A DNA stretch of 46,004 bases, from positions 1 to 46,004 of IMG/VR virus record IMGVR_UViG_3300031576_000842. One strand, 5' to 3'. Positions 1 through 8,193 of this stretch are shown piece after piece. Every line of letters begins with the position of its first letter. Position 1 is the stretch's first letter. The notes below the pieces were generated by a model, which saw only the letters and a program-made list of their open reading frames with translations, was not told the DNA's origin and ran no database searches. Position numbers and translations under genes: made by a program. The stretch is from a virus.

Positions 1-2
1 TA

Positions 3-443
3 CAGGATGGCGAGTATATCCTTGTAAACAAACTTGCCTACAAAACAGGCGAACCCGTGCGCGGCGACATCGTCGTTTTCATGTTCCCGATGAATCCGCA
101 GGAGGATTTGATCAAGCGAGTGATCGGCTTGCCCGGCGAATCCATCTCTGTGCACGGCGGCATCGTGACAATCAATGGCGCTGTGCTGAACGAGCCGTAT
201 ATTGCCGCCGCGCCAAATTACGATGGCGAATGGACGGTCCCCGAAGGCCAACTCTTTGTCCTGGGTGACAACCGGAACGATTCGAGGGATTCACACCAGT
301 GGGGCTTGTTGCCCATAGAGAACGTGATCGGCAGGGCTGTGCTGATATATTGGCCCCCCCAGGAATGGCTGTTGATCAATCACGCAAAACAAGCCTCAAC
401 CTCACAGGGATTCGCAGTACCGGAATCGTGGAGTGTAAAATGA
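3..443 (+). CDS. lepB: Signal peptidase I, 5'-truncated by window edge
   Basis: Type I signal peptidase (S26 family), which cleaves signal peptides from exported proteins at the outer face of the membrane. The frame is open from base 3, so the N-terminus, membrane anchor and catalytic-serine box lie outside the window. The visible part has the catalytic-lysine box (IKRVIGLPGE, Lys codon 114-116) and the family box GDNR..S.DS starting at 264, followed by the usual short C-terminal tail. The stop codon overlaps the next start (ATGA at 440-443), implying translational coupling with the zinc-finger gene. This is host DNA, outside the prophage. Confidence 0.9.
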   Translation, partial: QDGEYILVNKLAYKTGEPVRGDIVVFMFPMNPQEDLIKRVIGLPGESISVHGGIVTINGAVLNEPYIAAAPNYDGEWTVPEGQLFVLGDNRNDSRDSHQWGLLPIENVIGRAVLIYWPPQEWLLINHAKQASTSQGFAVPESWSVK

Positions 444-739
444 ACAGTCGGCAGCTCCCTCCAGCCCCAAATGCCTCGCCCTGCAATGAATGTGCCGCGG
501 GTGTAATGCATCTCCGGCACATCACCTACTTCACCTGGCTGGGAGAGGAATTGGTCACTGTGCCAAATTTCCCCGCCTGGATCTGTGACATGTGCGGCAA
601 ACGGGAATACGATGAACGCGCCATCTCCTGGCTGACCATGCTCCTCGACCCCAACGCCGGAAGACCGACCCGCCGCATCAAACGCGCCCCCAGGCCTGGC
701 GCCGTTAAAAGGAACATCTTTCCTCCCCCGCTCGATTAA
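440..739 (+). CDS. YgiT-type zinc-finger protein
   Basis: A 99-aa protein with two Cys-x2-Cys knuckles (CNEC near residue 14 and CDMC near residue 50) in the arrangement of YgiT-type zinc-finger domains, which are the antitoxin-like N-terminal domains of MqsA relatives but also occur alone. The C-terminal tail is basic and proline-rich. No partner toxin of the MqsR or BrnT kind is visible next to it, so a stand-alone role is more likely here. The ATG at 440 is chosen because it overlaps the upstream stop codon; a longer in-frame ORF from 299 would overlap the signal peptidase coding sequence and is unlikely. Confidence 0.7.
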   Translation: MNSRQLPPAPNASPCNECAAGVMHLRHITYFTWLGEELVTVPNFPAWICDMCGKREYDERAISWLTMLLDPNAGRPTRRIKRAPRPGAVKRNIFPPPLD

Positions 740-764
740 CACTTAACCTGCTTCTATAACAACC

Positions 765-1307
765 ATGGAAAGCTCCCCGCGAACGTATCGGTTTCTCCCT
801 GCAGACGTATACACCACCGGTTATCGCGTCGTGGGAAAAGTCATGGTCTCCACTAATGGCGTCATGGGGATATTGAATGATATCAACAAATCATATCTGG
901 AAATCCATGACGCCCGTCTCGCGCGCATCCACATGCCCACAAAACTGGTGGACCACTTCGAAGTCGTGCGCCTTGTAAAGTCGGAAGTCTTCGCCATCTG
1001 CATGGCGCGGCGTGAAGACCTGGGTCCTACAAGCATTGTGCGCGGCGGGTACAGCCACATTGCAGAATTACCGGCGCGCCTCACCACGCACGTCTATGAA
1101 ATCGAAGGCAAGCTCGAAGTGGCGGGCCGTTTTGATTTCGCCGTAATGATCGCCGACAAAACCCGAAACTTTATTCCGATCTATGAAGCGACTCTTACTG
1201 CAATCCTGATGCCCAATCTCAAAGTGGAAAGCCCGGCTGTTCTGTTTAATCGAGAAAAAGTTGACATCTTGGCCCTGCTCGGTCAACGCGCAAAAGAGGA
1301 AAAATAA
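765..1307 (+). CDS. Conserved-looking hypothetical protein, 180 aa
   Basis: A soluble-looking 180-aa protein without signal peptide or membrane segment. I do not recognise its family. The sequence is rich in beta-prone stretches (for example GKVMVSTNGVMGIL and EIEGKLEVAGRF), suggesting a small beta-structured domain pair. It lies 25 nt after the zinc-finger gene in the same direction and may share the lepB transcript. The tRNA-Glu promoter begins 9 nt after its stop. Host gene, left of the integration site. Confidence 0.6.
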   Translation: MESSPRTYRFLPADVYTTGYRVVGKVMVSTNGVMGILNDINKSYLEIHDARLARIHMPTKLVDHFEVVRLVKSEVFAICMARREDLGPTSIVRGGYSHIAELPARLTTHVYEIEGKLEVAGRFDFAVMIADKTRNFIPIYEATLTAILMPNLKVESPAVLFNREKVDILALLGQRAKEEK

Positions 1308-1316
1308 ACAAATCGC

Positions 1317-1345
1317 TTGACCGTTGCATAGGGGAATGATAAAAT
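1317..1345 (+). promoter_or_regulatory. Promoter of tRNA-Glu
   Basis: TTGACC (1317-1322), a 17-nt spacer and TAAAAT (1340-1345) form a near-consensus housekeeping promoter. Transcription would start near 1352, about 65 nt before the tRNA. Confidence 0.7.
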
Positions 1346-1356
1346 CCGCCCGCTTT

Positions 1357-1410
1357 GGTATGGGCGGCTTCGTGCCGCCGCATACCATGCCGCTGACATG
1401 AGTCAGCGGC
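1357..1410 (+). other. Tandem hairpins in the tRNA-Glu leader
   Basis: Two strong stems stand back to back. The first pairs GGTATG+GGCGGC (1357-1368) with GCCGCC+CATACC (1374-1386, one bulged G). The second pairs GCCGCTGAC (1389-1397) with GTCAGCGGC (1402-1410). There is no T-tract, so these are not intrinsic terminators. They could be processing signals of the pre-tRNA or a host dispersed repeat. Confidence 0.6.
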
Positions 1411-1417
1411 GCAACCT

Positions 1418-1490
1418 GCCCCCATCGTCTAGTGGACTAGGACGCAGCCCTTTCAAGGCTACGACCGGGGTTCGAATCCCCGTGGGGGCA
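1418..1490 (+). tRNA. tRNA-Glu (anticodon TTC)
   Basis: A 73-nt tRNA with a 7-bp acceptor stem (GCCCCCA / TGGGGGC), discriminator A, anticodon stem CAGCC/GGCTA (one C-A mismatch at its end), anticodon loop CTTTCAA with TTC at 1452-1454, and a T arm CGGGG-TTCGAAT-CCCCG. CCA is not encoded. The 3' acceptor half is the phage attachment site, so the last bases are now phage-derived but identical in sequence; the gene stays intact after integration. Confidence 0.97.
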
Positions 1491-1509
1491 CATCTGCATA
1501 GACGCAGTA
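1482..1509. other. attL (core plus phage arm)
   Basis: The shared core GTGGGGGCACA is at 1482-1492. The phage-side arm TAGACGCAGTA (1499-1509) is a perfect inverted copy of TACTGCGTCTA at 45544-45554 beside attR. Joined, these give a symmetric attP of about 53 bp, the size expected for a serine integrase. Confidence 0.85.
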
Positions 1510-1545
1510 TCTCCTTCGAATTCCAGATCGCGCCGCAACATATAA

Positions 1546-1576
1546 CACAAAAATCCCGCTCTCAGTGAGCGGGATT
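1546..1576 (-). terminator. Terminator of the late operon
   Basis: The inverted repeat AATCCCGCT (1552-1560) / AGCGGGATT (1568-1576) is followed on the minus strand by TTTTTGTG. It lies 5 nt after the last late gene, the right place for the end of the leftward late transcript. In the excised circle the same hairpin would also follow the integrase reading frame. Confidence 0.85.
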
Positions 1577-1580
1577 CGAT

Positions 1581-2723
1581 TTACAATTCTGCTTCAGCCG
1601 ATACATGGACAATATGAGGGTTTCCAGCAGCTCCACCCGCATTACCTGTGGTGCTGATATTGAATCCTTTTGGTGTAGCTGTGACCGCTGTTGCTGAACA
1701 ATCTGCAGCGGCAACACTATCCCTTACCTCCGCATTAGCCGCGGACGGATTATAGGTTGTTATCGTTGGCGATTTGAACATCTCCACAGGGAAATAATAT
1801 GACGGGGATCTTGATGTAGTTGCACCGGCGGTTACACACATCCATCGTAAATGGATGAATGTTGTTCCTGCATTTTGAGCGGGCGCGGTATCAATATCGA
1901 AGGTCTTCCAGTAATATCGCTGGCACAATATCAACTCCTGCTGTATGGGTCTTTGCAGCCACGGACCTTCACTCGCCGAAACAAACAATCCCGCTTCCGC
2001 AATGCTCAGTGTATCGTTGACCGAAAACTGGCTGTTACTCCATACAGCGCAGATTAAATTCTTGCTGTTCGATGGAACCGTAACAGTCACACTAAATTTT
2101 TGCATTGCTGTAGTTACAGATTTCGACTGTGCGCCAGTGATAATCGCAAGGTTTGCGCCTAGGGTCGGGTCCACGCCGCTTGCACCCCAGGCAGTGACGA
2201 AAGGCGCAGGGATTACATTGATTGTCCCAGCATTCTGTAGTTCGATAATGGCAACTCTTATCGTCTTCGCTACATTTGCCTTCATCTGCAGCTGTAGCGT
2301 GATCTCTTTCCCCTTTAGTGACACGCTATTTATGCCATCGATGGGCTGATAAATCATCAGCTTTCCTGCATTGGTGATTTTCTTCCAGGTGCCAAAGTGC
2401 AGTGAAGTTAATCCGGCTTCGGCTGATCCATCCGAACGCTGATATTGCACTTCTGCATTCTCACGGCTGATTCTCCATCGGTCCGCGCTATATTGATCCT
2501 GTGCAATGGTAGTCAGTGTGCCTGGTGTTTGTCGCTGTGCAAACCTGAAAAAGCCATTGATTAAATAATCATTATTATAGGGTGCCAAAAACTGTTTCAG
2601 TTCCTCTAGTTCACCCTTGCGTGTCTCTGGTGTGGTCTCCAAATCCTGCACAACTGGTATTAAATGATTCTTCTTAAAAGCGGTTGCAACAGGCAGACCG
2701 GTAATTAGGTCATCAGTAGGCAT
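1581..2723 (-). CDS. Receptor-binding / tail fibre-like protein
   Basis: A 380-aa protein at the distal end of the late operon, the usual place for host-recognition proteins. The N-terminal third contains an INGFFRFAQR stretch and a Y-x-A-D-R-W motif that I associate with phage tail-fibre or carbohydrate-binding modules. The middle is beta-rich and jelly-roll-like (residues ~90-250), and the C-terminal part carries a QRYYWKTF segment, also common in such tail proteins. No enzymatic motif is seen. Assignment rests on position and these motifs; the receptor is unknown. Confidence 0.6.
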   Translation of the reverse strand: MPTDDLITGLPVATAFKKNHLIPVVQDLETTPETRKGELEELKQFLAPYNNDYLINGFFRFAQRQTPGTLTTIAQDQYSADRWRISRENAEVQYQRSDGSAEAGLTSLHFGTWKKITNAGKLMIYQPIDGINSVSLKGKEITLQLQMKANVAKTIRVAIIELQNAGTINVIPAPFVTAWGASGVDPTLGANLAIITGAQSKSVTTAMQKFSVTVTVPSNSKNLICAVWSNSQFSVNDTLSIAEAGLFVSASEGPWLQRPIQQELILCQRYYWKTFDIDTAPAQNAGTTFIHLRWMCVTAGATTSRSPSYYFPVEMFKSPTITTYNPSAANAEVRDSVAAADCSATAVTATPKGFNISTTGNAGGAAGNPHIVHVSAEAEL

Positions 2724-2732
2724 ATGTTTTTC

Positions 2733-5015
2733 CTATGGTATTGCTCTTCCTATGGGATTTCCATTTGGCGTCCCCACTGCGCCATACATATTGTCCAACA
2801 ATTTATCACTCCCTTTCAAGCTCAAATCTTCAAAATCGGCGAGCTCGTCCGTCCGCACACAGAATGCCTGGAACACCATTCCATCGGTCCCTATTGATTG
2901 ATCAGGCGTGCCGCCATTATAGAGCGTGGTCACCTCGCTCGCCGAAAGGATTTTATGAAAGATACGCACATCCTTCATTTTTCCATGAAACACGAGATTG
3001 TAATCTTCGGTGGACGTTTTCCAATTCCCGATAATGAGCGGCACGCCGCCTTTTGGAAATTTCGTTCCCGCTGGTGTAAAGCCTGCATTCACAGTTGTGA
3101 GAGCCGATCCATTGACGTAGAATGTTGGCTCATTCGCTGTTGAAGATATGTCGAATGTCATCACCACGTGATACCATGCGCCTGCTGACACAGGTTGAGT
3201 GGTGGTGGTCCACTGACCTGGCTGTGTATTGAAAATATTATGATATACAGTTAATCCTCCGTTGGCGTTCAGGGAAAAATTGATGCCGCCTCCGTTGGCT
3301 GAAAAGCCCATAATGACTCCGCTAATGGGAGATTCGCCATAGATCCATGCGCTGAACGAGATGGTCTCCGGCGTTGAATCTGAATAGACGGATGGCAGGA
3401 TTCCGAAATCAATCGCATCCTTCGCAGGATATTGACCAAACTCCACCGCGATCATCGAAAGTCCGAACAACAGCGATAGAAACTCTTTGACAATCCAACT
3501 ACACATAATAAAGCCTCCTGGTTTGATCGTAAATTTATCGATGCCTTGAATGTAGTAATAGCCATCGATGCCTCGCTGGGTCTCTTTCACGCGGATCAGG
3601 TGCCCGCAATCACCGTTCAAGAAAGCCATCATCAACTGCGGTGATCGGTTGGCAATGAAGTGAACTTTATTTAATACCGTGCGCGGTTTCCGATCCGCTT
3701 CTACGCTCGCTTCCGCAAAGACACTCCCCGCAGCAAGTGATGTTTGATATGGTTGATCCATCGTCTCGGTCTGGTATCCGAACTCGGCAATCGAATCATC
3801 GTCCTTCGCCGCATGTTCGATGGGGTTATATTTATAGATGCCCGTGCCGCGCGTGTTATATTTCGTGATCCATCCCGGGTTCACGTTGTTGTTTTTCAGC
3901 GTGTGTGTGAATCCCTCCGTGCCATAGGGCGTGCTCACCAACACCAGATCGTTGGTGATGTTCGTTCCTAAACCATCTGCCTGTGTATTCATCAGATAGT
4001 CTGTCGTGGCTGCTGGCGTGATCATGTTCTGCCCATTGACAGGCAAGCCGCCTGCCGGGTCTGCATAGGACCCCTTGATCTTTATTGCCTGCCCCGATGA
4101 ACCGATAGGGATGGGTGTGTCCAGTTTGAAAAGGATCTGCGCTGAAGTGTCCAGCCTTCTCGGATTTGCAAAGACCGTGAAATAATTCAGCACTCGCTCG
4201 CCATATTCCGTCTCGATCCTGCTCATGCTGTTATCGGCAAAGAACGTCCCAGCCTGGTTTAATAGCAATCTCCCTCCATCCTCCTTTAGCAATTTTCCTC
4301 CATCCTCCTTCAGCAGAAAGCCCGATTCACTTGCTGCCAGCGGAAAGGGTGTCAACGTCCTCAATCCGTTCCTCGAAGTGCTTGCCTCGAATGCCAGGGT
4401 CTCTCCGTTGGCTTTATCTTTCCTGAGATACACATAGCCAACTTCCGAAAACACCACCTTCCCAAATTCCGAATATGCCTTGGTCTTGGATGTCACAGTG
4501 TCGAACGTCGTCGGGAACACATTCGCGCCGGTGTCCAAATCGGTCGCCGCAGGTTGAAATGGCATCAGGTTTAACACAGTCCGCAGAACCGCATCTCCGC
4601 GCTGATTCGTCAACACACCCGGGTTCACGATCGGATGCCTCGCGCTGAGGTCCAGCCAATCCGTCACTGTCACGGGCACGCGCAAGTAGCCATAAACCCC
4701 TGGCTGCGGCTTGATCGATTCGATGTTGCCCTTGAAGCGGATATATGGCTCGCCCTCGAACGTGATCTCCAGCATCACAGGCACTCCCTTTTTCCATCCA
4801 GACATCGCGCCCGCATATCCAGGGATGAACTGCAGGCTCTCATTATCGATTAGGATATCCATCGTCCCTGTGCGAGCCAGGCGGTCGAGCGGTCCATTCC
4901 CATCGATCCCCCAACTGCCCGTAATATCGCCGATTATATAACCGGTGATGTCAACCCAGGCGCCTCCAATAAAAGCCCAGACAATGTAATAATCAGGATA
5001 GACGGGCTGATTCAT
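2733..5015 (-). CDS. Tail-tip/baseplate protein with C-terminal LamG-like domain
   Basis: A 760-aa tail protein following the tape measure gene in transcription order. The N-terminal ~500 residues look like a tail-tip (distal tail/hub) protein, beginning with a domain that describes a helical or ring component. Residues ~530-710 resemble a laminin-G/concanavalin-like jelly roll (features such as SFSAWIYGES, WYHVVMTFD, FYVNGS and GKMKDVRIFHK), typical of sugar binding. A short peptide LLKEDGG(K/R) is repeated in tandem near residue 235. The likely role is linking the tail tip to the cell surface. Confidence 0.65.
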   Translation of the reverse strand: MNQPVYPDYYIVWAFIGGAWVDITGYIIGDITGSWGIDGNGPLDRLARTGTMDILIDNESLQFIPGYAGAMSGWKKGVPVMLEITFEGEPYIRFKGNIESIKPQPGVYGYLRVPVTVTDWLDLSARHPIVNPGVLTNQRGDAVLRTVLNLMPFQPAATDLDTGANVFPTTFDTVTSKTKAYSEFGKVVFSEVGYVYLRKDKANGETLAFEASTSRNGLRTLTPFPLAASESGFLLKEDGGKLLKEDGGRLLLNQAGTFFADNSMSRIETEYGERVLNYFTVFANPRRLDTSAQILFKLDTPIPIGSSGQAIKIKGSYADPAGGLPVNGQNMITPAATTDYLMNTQADGLGTNITNDLVLVSTPYGTEGFTHTLKNNNVNPGWITKYNTRGTGIYKYNPIEHAAKDDDSIAEFGYQTETMDQPYQTSLAAGSVFAEASVEADRKPRTVLNKVHFIANRSPQLMMAFLNGDCGHLIRVKETQRGIDGYYYIQGIDKFTIKPGGFIMCSWIVKEFLSLLFGLSMIAVEFGQYPAKDAIDFGILPSVYSDSTPETISFSAWIYGESPISGVIMGFSANGGGINFSLNANGGLTVYHNIFNTQPGQWTTTTQPVSAGAWYHVVMTFDISSTANEPTFYVNGSALTTVNAGFTPAGTKFPKGGVPLIIGNWKTSTEDYNLVFHGKMKDVRIFHKILSASEVTTLYNGGTPDQSIGTDGMVFQAFCVRTDELADFEDLSLKGSDKLLDNMYGAVGTPNGNPIGRAIP

Positions 5016-5060
5016 TTAAGAATTCCTGTCTGCTTCTTGGTGTCGTTCGTGGTAAAAATA

Positions 5061-6914
5061 TCATTCTGATCTCTGCAAAACCGCGTCTCTCACCGTGCGT
5101 CCAACCTTCACACGGTCCACGTTATCCAGGATTTGCTCCAATAGGTTTATGACCCGTTCATCGTTTGTTTGACCAAAAGCTCCACCAGTTCCACCTGCTC
5201 CTGCACCAATACCTCCGCCCAAGCCTGGCACTGTTGCCGCGGCGGGAGCCAGTTGAGGCATCGTCATCGGCAGCAACTGATTGATCCCGCGTTCCCATCC
5301 CCGTGCCGCGCCTGCCGCCATCTGCCAGCCCACCTGCATCTCGAACAACTGCGAAGGCGAATGGATTCCCAAAAATCCCTTTGCCGCCTCCAGCGCAGCT
5401 CGAGCCGCGCTCCTCGCCGCCTCGACGATCATCCCGGCACCATTTCGGATTCCGTTCGCGATCCCCTCGATGATATTGCGTCCCACCTGTCCCCAATCGA
5501 TCCTGAAGAGATTGATGATGTTTGTCACCGCATTGGAAAGGATGGTTTTGAAATTTTGCCAGGCAGTTTGCAGAATCGTCGTCATTAACTTCCATACCAT
5601 ATCCCATGCCTGGCGCAGCAACTCTCCAAATCGATACCAGTCACCATTGAAAGCCGCTTGGAACGCCCTCACGATTGTGGTAATGAGGGTCAAAACAAAT
5701 TGGATCGCTGGCTGCAGGCTTGTCCATATGCTTTTGATGAATTCGACTCCGCCCGCGAACGCGTTTTTCAGCCACTCCCAAACAGCCGCGGTTTTCTCCT
5801 GAATGCCTCCCCAATTATTCTTCCACGCCAGGTACAACAATGCCAGCACAGCAATGATCGCAAGTATTGGCAAAATGATTGGAGCCAGTGCAGCCACCAG
5901 TGATGCAATCGCGGGAATCGCTGTTCCAGTAATAAACGCGCCGATGCCCGCCAATGCAGGACCAAGAGTGCCAACGAGAGGGATGATGGCTCCAATCCCA
6001 CTCGCGATCGATCCGATGACCATTAACAACGGTCCCACCGCGGCAACGATCGCCAGGATGATCACGACGAACTTCTGCATTCCTGGTGATAAGTGGGTAA
6101 ACTTTTCGATTAAGCCAGTCAAAAACGTGACGAACTTTAGTGCGAGCGGCAATAGCTGTGTTCCCAATGCCGCGGCAGCATCAGTGAATTGTGCTTTTAG
6201 AATCCTCTGTTGATTCGCCAGACCACCTGATGTCCTGGCAAAGTCTCCCTGGGCAGTTGCGGTCTGCCTCATGATGATCGCATAGCGCAGCTGTAATTTC
6301 TGTGCCTCGGTCAAGGATTGTATGTTGTCCCCCATCCCCAACTCCATCGCCTTGGCTTTCAGCGTCGCTTCATTCATGGCGATGCCAAACTTCTTCAGTG
6401 GCTCGACTTCACCCGATAGACCAGAGCGCAATGCAAGCAATACTTCGCTTGGATCTGCATTGTTGAATGAGGCAAGATCCGAAGCCAACCCCACCAGTGA
6501 TGTCGACATCTCAGCTGCGGGCTTTTGACCAAGCCCCAATGAAACAAATAGGTTGCCATAGGTCGCAGCTGCAGCTAACGCCTGCTCACGTGATTGTCCC
6601 AATGCGGTTGCTGAGGTCGTACTCCAATCCAGCACCGACTTGGACATATCACCAAATACTACATTGACCTTGTTTTTCGTTTCATCGAGATCGCTTGCCG
6701 CGTTGATCGCAACAGCTCCCAATGCCACAATGGGCAGGGTTAATCCTACGGTAGCTTTCTGACCCACACTGGTGAGATTCTTTCCCACGTTCTGAAAGCT
6801 CTTCCCGATCTCAGCCGCGGTCTTTTTAGACTTCTGCTCAGCCTGTGTCATGGCAGAGTTGTAGCCGGTGATGTCGCCGATCAGCTTTACAGCCAGCGTC
6901 GCAATCGTGCTCAT
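5061..6914 (-). CDS. Tail tape measure protein
   Basis: This 617-aa protein has the TP901-type tape measure layout: an N-terminal alpha-helical core (residues ~1-260), a strongly hydrophobic transmembrane-like block (~280-365) and a helical C-terminal half ending in a glycine-rich hinge. During assembly it sets tail length; at the usual ~0.15 nm per residue this would give a tail of roughly 90 nm (inference). Its ATG overlaps the stop of the frameshifted chaperone gene (ATGA at 6911-6914), the canonical order for long-tailed phages. Confidence 0.92.
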   Translation of the reverse strand: MSTIATLAVKLIGDITGYNSAMTQAEQKSKKTAAEIGKSFQNVGKNLTSVGQKATVGLTLPIVALGAVAINAASDLDETKNKVNVVFGDMSKSVLDWSTTSATALGQSREQALAAAATYGNLFVSLGLGQKPAAEMSTSLVGLASDLASFNNADPSEVLLALRSGLSGEVEPLKKFGIAMNEATLKAKAMELGMGDNIQSLTEAQKLQLRYAIIMRQTATAQGDFARTSGGLANQQRILKAQFTDAAAALGTQLLPLALKFVTFLTGLIEKFTHLSPGMQKFVVIILAIVAAVGPLLMVIGSIASGIGAIIPLVGTLGPALAGIGAFITGTAIPAIASLVAALAPIILPILAIIAVLALLYLAWKNNWGGIQEKTAAVWEWLKNAFAGGVEFIKSIWTSLQPAIQFVLTLITTIVRAFQAAFNGDWYRFGELLRQAWDMVWKLMTTILQTAWQNFKTILSNAVTNIINLFRIDWGQVGRNIIEGIANGIRNGAGMIVEAARSAARAALEAAKGFLGIHSPSQLFEMQVGWQMAAGAARGWERGINQLLPMTMPQLAPAAATVPGLGGGIGAGAGGTGGAFGQTNDERVINLLEQILDNVDRVKVGRTVRDAVLQRSE

Positions 6915-7677
6915 TTAACCCTTCCATTATCCCCTCTCCCATTGGGAGAGGGTTGGGGTGAGGATGTGCCACCGGTCGCATGCACCAATGCGGTCATCAT
7001 CGCGTCGATCGTAGCGATTGCATCTTCCCTGCTAATTGGTTCTTTCTTTTCAAACTGTGGCATGAAATCACTTACCTCAAATGGTGTTGATTTCTTTTTC
7101 GGATCTCGATTGATATTTGCAATCAACGCAGCCAGGATCGCCATGCGTAGATCTGCGCGTTCCTCGCCGAAAGGCTCCAGCTCTGCATATGCAATCCACT
7201 CGTTGAATTGCAATGCGGATATAGATCTAAGCATTTCATCTACATTGGGGACTCCCAGCGCAAGCGCTAAACGACAGGCAAATCTTCGCCAGGGGTCCCC
7301 TCTGAGTTTTTTGTGGTCTTTTTGTTTTCTTCTTCGTCCATACCACTAAGCCGCTGTGCCACATCTGTTAAGCGCTTCAGGACCAGGGCGCTTTTAGTAT
7401 TCAGCCAGGGAATGTCGTCATCTGTAAAGATTCGTTCGAATTTTTCGTTGACTGCTGTTTTTACAACCAGCTTAGCCATGAAATCATCCAGGTTGATATT
7501 AGAGACATTTCCCTTTTTATCTAATTGAACCATTCCTCTACTGTAGCTTGATGCTTCCTTGGCGTTCAATCCAATCATTCTGATCACTGCGCCTTTTTCC
7601 CATTCATCAACAGGCACATCCTCCCAGGGAACATCATCAGCAGATTGAATGGTTTCTCGAGTTACGAATTTCGGCAT
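6911..7677 (-). CDS. Tail assembly chaperone GT (programmed -1 frameshift product)
   Basis: Predicted fusion made by a -1 slip at A AAA AAC (7312 down to 7306): bases 7677-7306 in frame 0, then 7306-6911 in the -1 frame, 255 aa in total. There is no stop between the slip site and the downstream ORF. The joined part reads WRRFACRLALALGVP..., followed by MLRSISALQFNEW and FGEERADLRMAILAALIAN, the pattern of GpT/DUF4035-like tail assembly proteins. By analogy with lambda gpG/gpGT, a few percent of ribosomes would make GT, which recruits tail tube subunits to the tape measure. The last ~15 residues are encoded by a dispersed hairpin repeat. Confidence 0.85.
6931..6963. repeat. Dispersed hairpin repeat copy (in frame)
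   Basis: CCCCTCTCCC-att-GGGAGAGGG followed by TTGGGGTGAGG. It encodes the C-terminus of the GT fusion protein (SSPQPSPNGRG). Confidence 0.85.
7267..7677 (-). CDS. Tail assembly chaperone G
   Basis: A 136-aa acidic protein made without frameshifting, between the tail tube and tape measure genes. It corresponds by position to lambda gpG, which coats the tape measure protein before tube polymerisation. The acidic end DEEENKK immediately precedes the slippery site. Family membership is inferred mainly from position and the frameshift arrangement. Confidence 0.8.
   Translation of the reverse strand: MPKFVTRETIQSADDVPWEDVPVDEWEKGAVIRMIGLNAKEASSYSRGMVQLDKKGNVSNINLDDFMAKLVVKTAVNEKFERIFTDDDIPWLNTKSALVLKRLTDVAQRLSGMDEEENKKTTKNSEGTPGEDLPVV
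7306..7312 (-). promoter_or_regulatory. Ribosomal -1 slippery heptamer
   Basis: A AAA AAC, read on the minus strand in the zero frame of the G gene (codons AAA 7311-7309 and AAC 7308-7306). It is 13 codons before the G stop, and the -1 frame downstream stays open into the T reading frame. It is one of the classic slippery heptamers. Confidence 0.88.
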
Positions 7678-7691
7678 GTTGACATCCTCGC

Positions 7692-8120
7692 TTATCCAAC
7701 CGTTACAGGACCAGAAATCTTCAGGGTGAACTCAGCCTCGAGCTTGCCGCCCACCGGCGCAAGTCCCTTGAACTTCGTCAACAGCGCGGCAAAGTTGAAT
7801 GTCTTGATGGATGAAGGCAGCACCATCTTCCAATTCTTCCTCGAGCGATTCAAGATCGCCGCGAGAACACCGGTGGTTTCATCGTGTGTTGGATCGGTGG
7901 GTCGCCAGTTGATCTTGCCTGAGATCTCACCGCCTGAAAGCAAAGTACCGATCACTTCCTCCCAGCCGCCTGAATCATGGCTGGTGGCATCTTCGGTCTT
8001 CAGTGTGATCTCAGGTAAGTTCAGTTCGGTCACTTCCACAACGGTTGCAAATGTTTCAGGCGCACCGCCATCACCTGCCTTCAAAAGGGTCCCATATCCT
8101 GGGATTGCTTGTGTTGTCAT
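7692..8120 (-). CDS. Major tail tube protein
   Basis: A 142-aa protein directly upstream of the G chaperone, where the tail tube gene sits in siphoviruses. The sequence has the alternating beta pattern of tube proteins (for example KTEDATSHDSGGWEEVIGT and EAEFTLKISGPVTVG). It polymerises around the tape measure to form the hollow tail. The start is supported by GGAG 9 nt upstream of ATG at 8120. Confidence 0.85.
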   Translation of the reverse strand: MTTQAIPGYGTLLKAGDGGAPETFATVVEVTELNLPEITLKTEDATSHDSGGWEEVIGTLLSGGEISGKINWRPTDPTHDETTGVLAAILNRSRKNWKMVLPSSIKTFNFAALLTKFKGLAPVGGKLEAEFTLKISGPVTVG

Positions 8121-8147
8121 GTTTTATTCTCCTTTACAAAATGTTCT

Positions 8148-8193
8148 TCTCCCTCTCCATTTTCGCCAGAAAATGGGGAGGGTTGGGGTGGGG
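8148..8193. repeat. Dispersed hairpin repeat copy (variant)
   Basis: Intergenic palindrome CTCCCTCTCCATTTTC...GAAAATGGGGAGGG followed by TTGGGGTGGGG. It lies between the tail tube gene and the 121-aa gene. Confidence 0.8.

Noticed and set aside
1357-1410. Terminator of the 180-aa host gene
   Set aside because: The hairpins have no T-tract and lie downstream of a good promoter; they belong to the tRNA leader.
4414-4797. Minus-strand ORF of 127 aa inside the tail-tip gene
   Set aside because: Overlaps a long supported gene on the same strand, has no start signal and shadow-like Arg/Asp-rich composition.
5158-5607. Long minus-strand ORF inside the tape measure gene
   Set aside because: Shadow frame of a well-supported gene; Asp/Arg/Gly-rich translation without start signal.
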